DNA of 64,000 bases from Sialis fuliginosa (lineage: Eukaryota; Arthropoda; Insecta; Megaloptera; Sialidae): contig OY540812.1 of NCBI GenBank assembly GCA_961205875.1, positions 32,311,098 to 32,375,097 of the forward strand, read 5' to 3'. The position numbers were made by a program, and so were the translations under genes. The notes below the pieces were generated by a model. It was not told the DNA's origin and ran no database searches. It saw nothing but the letters and a program-made list of their open reading frames with translations. Every line of letters begins with the position of its first letter. Position 1 is the first letter of the stretch. This document shows positions 57,731-64,000 of the stretch, one piece after another.

Positions 57731-59926
57731 ATACAGTATGGTCTCTTTTAACGCGGATTTTGTTAGTTACATGGTGCTATTTTTCATGCAAATTCAGGAA
57801 TTTCTCGATTCGGCGAGTGGAATATCCAATGAAAGCTGACAATTCAAAAGACTTAAAGTATTTGAAGTACTAATTATTGAGTAATTGGAATTAAAACTTG
57901 ACGAGACCTTTTAAATAAATATTTGTCTCGTGTGAAACCCTATATAAAATATACACCGTAAATTATTTAATTCTAATAGTAAGAACACATATATTAAAAT
58001 GTTCTTATCATTCATTGTATAATAATATAATTGTTATCGATCAAAGGATTTACCTGTCGATAAACATTAACCGTCATATATCAAACTGATAACTTGCGAG
58101 TCGAATTTCCCAAACGTCATTGACCCAAATTACCAAAAAATTAAACTTTTTTTCGAAAATTGTCTAATCTGAAATGTTCAATTTAGAATATACGCTGATA
58201 AAAGTTAATTAGTACAAATTATTATAAAATGTATTTATCTCTAAATAAATTAATCTTAAGTAAAAATAAAATATAAAATGCATAATGATTTTTCTAATAA
58301 GTATGTATTTATAAAACAATTAATGATTTAGTGGCTGATATACTCGCAGTAAAACAATACCATAATAAATACGTCAAATATTTATATTGTATTTGTTTAA
58401 CGGTTGATTGTGGCTAAACAATAAAACTCTTATCTACTCTCTAGTATAATACTGCGTGTATTTTTATTTAAAAATTGTTTCTTTTCTTGATAACACATTT
58501 TTCACCAAAACGAATTTTGATGCAGAAACAACATGGATAATATTTAATAACTATAGAAATTTATAAATAAATAATAAGGCTTTTAAATAATTATTTGAGC
58601 TAATGAAAGAAGTCTAAATAAATACCAGTAACTGACTCATCAACGCCCAGTCCAAACCACTTGATCTAAAATTGTCTATTTTAATAACATAATAAGCATT
58701 CACTAAGAACGGATTTGAATTTCCTCCACGAATAGAGGAGGGGGGGGGGGGGGGTAAATGCAAAATACTCTTCTAAAATTAAAATACACCACGTGTATTA
58801 CGATTTTTTCAAATGGTATAAATTATATAAAACCAAGTATCTGCCATGGATAAGAACTTTCTTATACTCTTTTAAACACACCAGAAAATTATTTAATTAA
58901 ATAAAAAGTAAAATCAATAATAATTTTAAAACATATTTATTGGCTTTTAATTGACATTAAACACGTTTACTTATAATTAATATACTGATGTGGCCTCCAC
59001 ACGATCTTTTTTATATAACACAAGAAACTCCCCACGACTCTGTACCTACATTTTTATCAAAAACTATCAATTGTATTTGTGCCTGACCTAATTAATCAAT
59101 ATAAATTATTGATTAATTACATCAACACCACAATTATCATTGATTTTACTTGACATTTTTATTACAGAGTATCAATTATATATTTTCTTTTATATGGAAT
59201 TGCTCATTCAATTATCATATAAGCTTACTTAATTCTAGGGTCTTAGGCTTTTGCACAATCAAAACAAAATCAAAGTCGATTCAGTAGTTTTTTGCAGAAA
59301 ATAATTTCATTGTACAGAGCTTACAGATTTATTGAATACATATTGAGAACCTATATAATATCACGAAAACGGTTCGTCGTACCGGAAAATGGATAGACCA
59401 ATAACCATAAATATTAGTATTATCTACAACTTTTATTATAAACATTTTTTCTTAATACTGACCGTTTCAAAAATATATTTGTTTTAAATTCTGATAATTT
59501 TATAAATTCTAAATAAATCGATAAAATCAACTGTTTTGCTTTACACTAATATTCACGTACCTGTTTTCTTCCCCCTATTTTAGATGTTTAGTGAACCTCA
59601 TATATATTCTTCATATGTTTAATAAAATAACATATCAAACCAAAAGTATTCAAAAACTACACTTATGTCGTAACCTAACACACAAATCTACCATATATAC
59701 ACTGATACACATTTATTTATACACATACATATATCATAACATATTATATCGATTATAGTTTATACATTAACAAAACGAAGTCAATAATATTTAACTTCAC
59801 ACTATTATTAATAATACAAAGAACAACAAAAACTAATTTTATATCATAACAAAACGTGGTATAAACAAAGCTGTGCACTAACTACATTTTCGTACTTATT
59901 ATAAATTGCGTAACTTTTCTCAGCAT
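57731..59926. other. AT-rich stretch, no gene seen
   Basis: A G15 run lies at 58740-58754. From 58920 to 59900 there are many AATAAA/TTTATT words and no repeat family. A long 3' UTR of an unseen gene is possible but unsupported. Confidence 0.55.
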
Positions 59927-60295
59927 AACTCAAATCCAAACTAAACTTGATAATAATTTATCTATTGTACAAAATAATTATACACATTTTTCAAAATTAA
60001 AATCACTAAAATATATCAACACGTTTCGATAAAGTACTTGCATAGGGTGACCAGATTTTAGTTTTTGTAAACCCTGACATGTAATGAAGAACACTTTTTT
60101 ATTTTTTTTTATTTTTTTTATTTATATTTTATTCTGTTTATTATATCAGGGTTTACAAAAACTAAAATCTGGTCACCCTATGCAAGTACTTTATCGAACG
60201 TGTTGATATATTTTAGTGATTTTAATTTTGAAAAAATGTGTATAATTATTTTGTACATAGATAAATTATTATCAAGTTTAGTTTGGATTTGAGTT
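59927..60295. repeat. Near-perfect palindrome spanning a transposon border
   Basis: The arms 59927-60077 and 60146-60295 (150 bp each, few mismatches) flank a T-rich spacer of about 68 bp. Each arm includes about 35 bp of the element starting TAGGGTGACCAG and about 115 bp of DNA outside that element's left end. Confidence 0.9.
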
Positions 60296-60491
60296 CTTTT
60301 CTTTCTTTTTTTTCATAAAATTGATTACCCTAATCTGCAGTTTTGCGCTCCCTGCTCTATTTTTGACGACCTTTTTTTTGTCGTCATCATTTTTTTCAAA
60401 ACCCGGAAAAATTCCACCGAAACCCTAAGCACAGAGATCAGGTATGCAAACCCTGAGACTCCGGGTCAAAACTTGATACCTAGTCACCCTA
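60043..60491. mobile_element. 'TAGGGTGACCAG' hAT-like element
   Basis: The ends TAGGGTGACCAG and CTAGTCACCCTA match at 11 of 12 positions inverted. The flanks TACTTGCA (60035-60042) and TACTGGCA (60492-60499) match at 7 of 8. The target lies in the terminal repeat of an R1 copy. The interior contains the inverted arm 60146-60295. Confidence 0.75.
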
Positions 60492-60978
60492 TACTGGCAC
60501 CAATCTTGGACGCTTTAAGAGTTTTTTTAGGATTGATGGACTTCTTTTTGTAATTCTCATGAACTCATATTACTAATAAAAGAAGTGCCTCTTCATTAAA
60601 TCAATTTAATTACCAAAGTCCGCAATTATATGTTTATATTTTTTCTCCAGTAATGGATAAAGTAAAACCAGACATGGACACACACAAAATGATAAGTACC
60701 TTATACTACGACACAAAATTTATAAAATAAAGAATCGTAAAATTTGAAACAATGTAAATATGATAATATTTTGATAAATATAATAATTAATAAATAGATT
60801 ACACTAATAATTAGTTTAAATGTCCATCATTTTGACACCCATTGGCCGATTGTCATAAAAATTAAGCTGTTTTACAGTTAAATATCTATAGATTATGATT
60901 CCGTCATGGCAGTTATCAAATATCAACAAATATTTATAATTTAATAAATTTAATCTAACAAGTGTCCAACACTGGGGT
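60490..60978 (-). repeat. R1 element copy
   Basis: It starts 'tactggcaccaatcttggac' and 'aggattgatggacttctttt', contains 'actacgacacaaaatttata', and ends 'gtgtccaacactgg'. Confidence 0.8.
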
Positions 60979-62096
60979 TTATTATGCATGTACTTTGAAA
61001 CCATCCTGTATGTACACATACACATATGTATATTAATGTGTATACGCAGAAATACACATTTAATCATTAATTTGCTAGGTTCGCGTGTTCATCATATTAT
61101 TTTCATTCTCGTTTTTGAAGGTTATAGTTAATTTGTATACGACTAAATAAGGACAACGATACTTCAACAAGTTTGAGCCGTAGTATTTTTACCTAAATAT
61201 CACTTATTATATAAAACTAGATCTACTGGACATCTGTACTCACTTTTTAGTGAACTTTAATGTATATACAGGCGCGCACCTCATGATTATAAATAGGGAC
61301 CGAAAGTATAAAATTTGTTTATCTCATATTAAAGCTTTGGGGGACCGGGAGGGGGTGGGGTGAATCGTAAAACTTTACATGAGGGTTAGGGAGGGAGTCA
61401 AAAGCGTTAGATTTTCTACTTAATTATTTTAAAATACGTTCAATAATAATAACATCTATTGAAATTATACCTCTGTTGACAATTACATAAATTAAAAAGA
61501 CATATTATGTTCACGTATGAAAGGTTTGCATTACACACATACATATGTAAATGTATACAATTACAGTTACTTACTTTTAATACTTAAATACTTAAGTTAA
61601 AATAGATAAATATAATAGAAGATTTATGCATGCATAAGTAATATTTTTGTAAAAGTTAAGATAAATAATAACATGGTATTATTAGATAGTAACAGTTAAT
61701 GTCATTTTCATGTGGGTTTTGTAAATCAAAAAGATAGTACATAGGTACCAGCATTTTCAGTAAAGTTTTATGTATACTTTGTATACATACGAGTCACACA
61801 TGACTCGTTCATAAGCTAGAACGATTAAATTTACTTCAGTTTTGTTAAAAATTTTGAGGTGTTGAATCATTATGAATTTGGCCAGGATTTAAGAGTAACG
61901 ATAATAAATTTATAATAATGTAAATATGCTACCTTTTCTTTGGTGTACACCAACCACCACTGTTTTTAGATCACTGATATCTACTAATTATTAATACAAA
62001 TATCATTTAAATTTAATACCCTGCAAAAAGCGTTTGGTTAGGATATTATTACTTAAACTAAATAAATACACCTTAATCATAAGAAAAAAATACCTA
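60979..62096. other. AT-rich stretch, no gene seen
   Basis: A G-rich run 'gggaccgggagggggtgggg' is at 61341. No coding region is seen. Confidence 0.55.
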
Positions 62097-62097
62097 C

Positions 62098-62124
62098 CAC
62101 TCGACACGTGTTTCGATTTCTCAG
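62098..62124 (-). repeat. Decayed hammerhead copy, inverted
   Basis: On the - strand 'ctgagaaatcgaaacacgtg' and 'tcgagt' keep the GAAAC-ACGUGUC-GAGU part but have lost stem II and half of the CUGANGA box. It faces motif 3, nine bases away. Confidence 0.6.
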
Positions 62125-62132
62125 TCTGTTAC

Positions 62133-62176
62133 GCTTCTGATGTAGACTTTTTGTGAAGTCGAAACACGTGTCAAGT
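62133..62176 (+). ncRNA. Hammerhead ribozyme-like motif 3
   Basis: GCUU-CUGAUGU is followed by a stem II hairpin (GACUU...AAGUC), GAAAC, ACGUGUC and AAGU. Stem I is GCUU/AAGU (one G-U). The final A of the CUGANGA box is a U here, which would probably abolish activity. The sequence after it ('gacattgttttattgtggtt') matches the flank of motif 1, so the two belong to one element family. Confidence 0.65.
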
Positions 62177-62421
62177 GACATTGTTTTATTGTGGTTAAGT
62201 GACTATGAAACTACAGTTTCTCCGTTTTCCTTTAGTAGGATATTATTATTTAATAAACATACTTGCAGTTAACAGGAAGAAATAAACATATGCTTTTTTG
62301 ATAAATAAATTAAATAATGATTGAATTTTTGTATTTTTTGGAAAGTAATTAGATATTTAAATTAGTTAAACCAGAAATCGTTGTATTAACTAATCTTGTA
62401 TACGTTTTACAGAGAATAAAA

Positions 62422-62649
62422 TCATATATTCTTATTATTGAAAAATCGATAAAATTTATTGTTCATACGAACAGGGGGATATGATTTATCGATGATATAG
62501 TTCTCTTCCCCCAATAAATTTGTAGGCTCTACCGTTTTACAGGTAATATAATCCATTTTTAGTATTATTATGTGTTGGTTTGTCTTTGACACGAAAATTA
62601 CACAGGTAAAAAAATTAATTGAGCCAAGAAATCCTTGTTTTATATACAT
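62422..62649 (-). other. Unrecognised open - frame
   Basis: 75 codons include MDYITCKTVEPTNLLGEENY and IIDKSYPPVRMNNKFYRFFN. The composition is more varied than in typical AT-rich chance frames. The upstream 'gccaagaaatccttgtttta' is shared with 57627, so part of it is a repeat. No family recognised. Confidence 0.2.
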
Positions 62650-63240
62650 GTAGTGTGTCTCCCAGGAGGCCCATATTAAATGTAACCAGAGGTGTAATGA
62701 ACAACAAAAATCGAATTTCAGAATGACATTGGAGTATAAGGTATAAATACCTATTAATCTACAGGGTGTTTTATAAGCAAAGTTGTAAAAATAACCAAAA
62801 ACAAACTACCTATATTTTTCAAAATATAAAAACATTACTAAGAACAGTTTTTTTAAATTTAATTTTGGCAACTCATACCCAATTTCAAAAATAACTTTAA
62901 AAAATTAAAATTAAACAAATTAGATAAATTACATTCTATGTTGAATATTTTTTAATACTTTGGTTTTGAGCTTCTTCAACATTGACGACAACATTGATGA
63001 GATTGACAAGATGAGACAACGCTACGTTTGACAGATAGTCGATAACAACTAAATAATGTGTCTCTATTGTTTTTCGATACTCTACTTTTCACTTCACAAT
63101 AAAATATTTACTTAATTTATTGAAAATGTGAATTTTTTTAATGTTCTGAAATTCGGTTTGGGGTTACAATATTGCATTCTAAACAAACTTTCTTAGTGTT
63201 TTTTTTTGTTCATATTTTGAAAAATGTAATTACGAACACC
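62650..63240 (+). repeat. R5 family repeat, downstream half
   Basis: 'gaggtgtaatgaacaacaaa', 'gggtgttttataagcaaagt' and 'aacaaactacctatattttt' match 1320-1795. The end folds back ('catattttgaaaaatg'). Confidence 0.75.
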
Positions 63241-64000
63241 TATGGGAAAAATCAAATAAATTAAAACCTGAGTAAGAAACCAATAGATGTATTGTTTGTT
63301 ATTATTGTATATTCTATTAATCTATTTTCAGTATAAATTTTTATAAAATATAAGAACAAAATTAACATTAAAGAAAAAAACAAAACCTTAGGTGTTCGTG
63401 ATTACCCGACTAGTATGGGGTAATTACGAATAGTGGGGTAATTAAACCTAATTAGTACAAAAGTCGCAGCGAAAGCCTCTAAATGTACCTTGACCACTGG
63501 TACACTCATCATGTACCCATAAATTGCACTTGAACCACCTACCTAGTCGTTAACATGAGGATCTTGATATTTTTTGTTACAGTAACAAAAACAGTTATTT
63601 TCATTATCAACATTTTCGTTACTTCTTTTTTTTTACTTGGCACTTCTTCGCTTTTGGTTATTTTCATTAAAATGACTGCGATTCTTCGCAGTCTTTTTTA
63701 CAACGATCATAATTGCCCCATTCAATTCGTTCGTTAATACGAGACTAGGATCATATAATAAATAATATGTGTAGCATCAAATACTAGACTCAGGCCTAAC
63801 TGTCGATAAGTGCAGATAGAACCTTAGCTTTCCTCTTAAAACTCACTAAATTCGCGATTACTCCGCGTTTGTGATTACCCCAATTTCCCCTAAGTATATT
63901 TCGCCTCATTTTTATTTTAGCTGCATTCTTTAAAATTATAAAATATGGTACATATTTTTATTATTTTGGGTTCGAATTAAGTCATCGAATAAAGTATTAT
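63241..64000. other. AT-rich stretch with a possible TIR element
   Basis: 'gtggggtaattacga' words near 63420 and 'gtgattaccccaatttcccc' at 63870 suggest the two sides of a 'ggggtaatta' element, but I cannot fix its borders. No gene seen. Confidence 0.4.

Noticed and set aside
5546-64000. tRNA or rRNA genes
   Set aside because: I looked for B-box-like GGTTCGA(N)TCC with plausible acceptor stems and for conserved rRNA cores and saw none; the tRNA-like TGGTTCTTCGAGCCG at 46174 is a primer-binding site.

Overview
The window looks like nuclear DNA from an insect: AT-rich, rich in introns and very rich in transposable elements. It carries one recognisable host gene, the 3' end of a calcium/calmodulin-dependent cyclic nucleotide phosphodiesterase (PDE1; Drosophila Pde1c), on the + strand. 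Five exons (2433-2658, 3345-3483, 4418-4561, 4627-4710, 5447-5511) join in phase with GT/AG introns and end at a TAA followed by AATAAA. Bases 1-2432 are the intron before the first visible exon; the calmodulin-binding N-terminus and the first metal-binding histidines lie outside the window. The dispersed repeat families (elements opening with GGGTTCCGTAG, remnants with 'acccgcggcttc...aatattagta', and runs with 'accgacttcaaaaa') resemble those common in Lepidoptera and some other insects. Order-level assignment is an inference.

From 5.5 kb to 64 kb I recognise no intact host gene. The sequence is a mosaic of short non-autonomous elements and decayed autonomous ones. Eight or more repeat families recur, named here R1 to R9. 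R1 has TIRs AAGGTACTGGCACCAG and at least eight copies. R2 and R6 are foldback arms. R3 has GGGTTCCGTAG ends. R4 has GTGCTTCCTCG ends. R5 is the 'cgacttcaaaaa' family. R7 has GGTCCGGTCTCGCT ends. R8 has 'cagaagccattcc' ends. R9 ends in 'aatattagta'. Several are nested, and uninterrupted copies elsewhere in the window serve as empty sites.

The best-supported mobile elements are these. A short LTR retrotransposon at 45951-46989 has TG...CA LTRs, a 5-bp target duplication AATGC and a BEL/Pao-like integrase tail. hAT-type elements with exact 8-bp duplications lie at 900-1221, 17303-17808, 18429-18626 and 32447-33232. Near-perfect palindromic (foldback) elements lie at 6.9, 12.6, 30.7 and 39.8 kb. 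A decayed TIR element at 47621-48368 holds a THAP-domain exon. A non-LTR retrotransposon fragment at 28925-29341 encodes the C-terminus of a CR1/Jockey-like polyprotein.

The most interesting signals are three short sequences (49404-49447, 57486-57530, 62133-62176) that fit the hammerhead ribozyme core with the very short stem III typical of Penelope-like retroelements. A second is a degenerate tandem array at 51463-52290 whose units pair the palindrome GACTTAAGTC with a TATA-box-like TATAAAA, next to a GC-rich island. A third is a palindrome at 59927-60295 that inverts both a transposon end and its flanking DNA.
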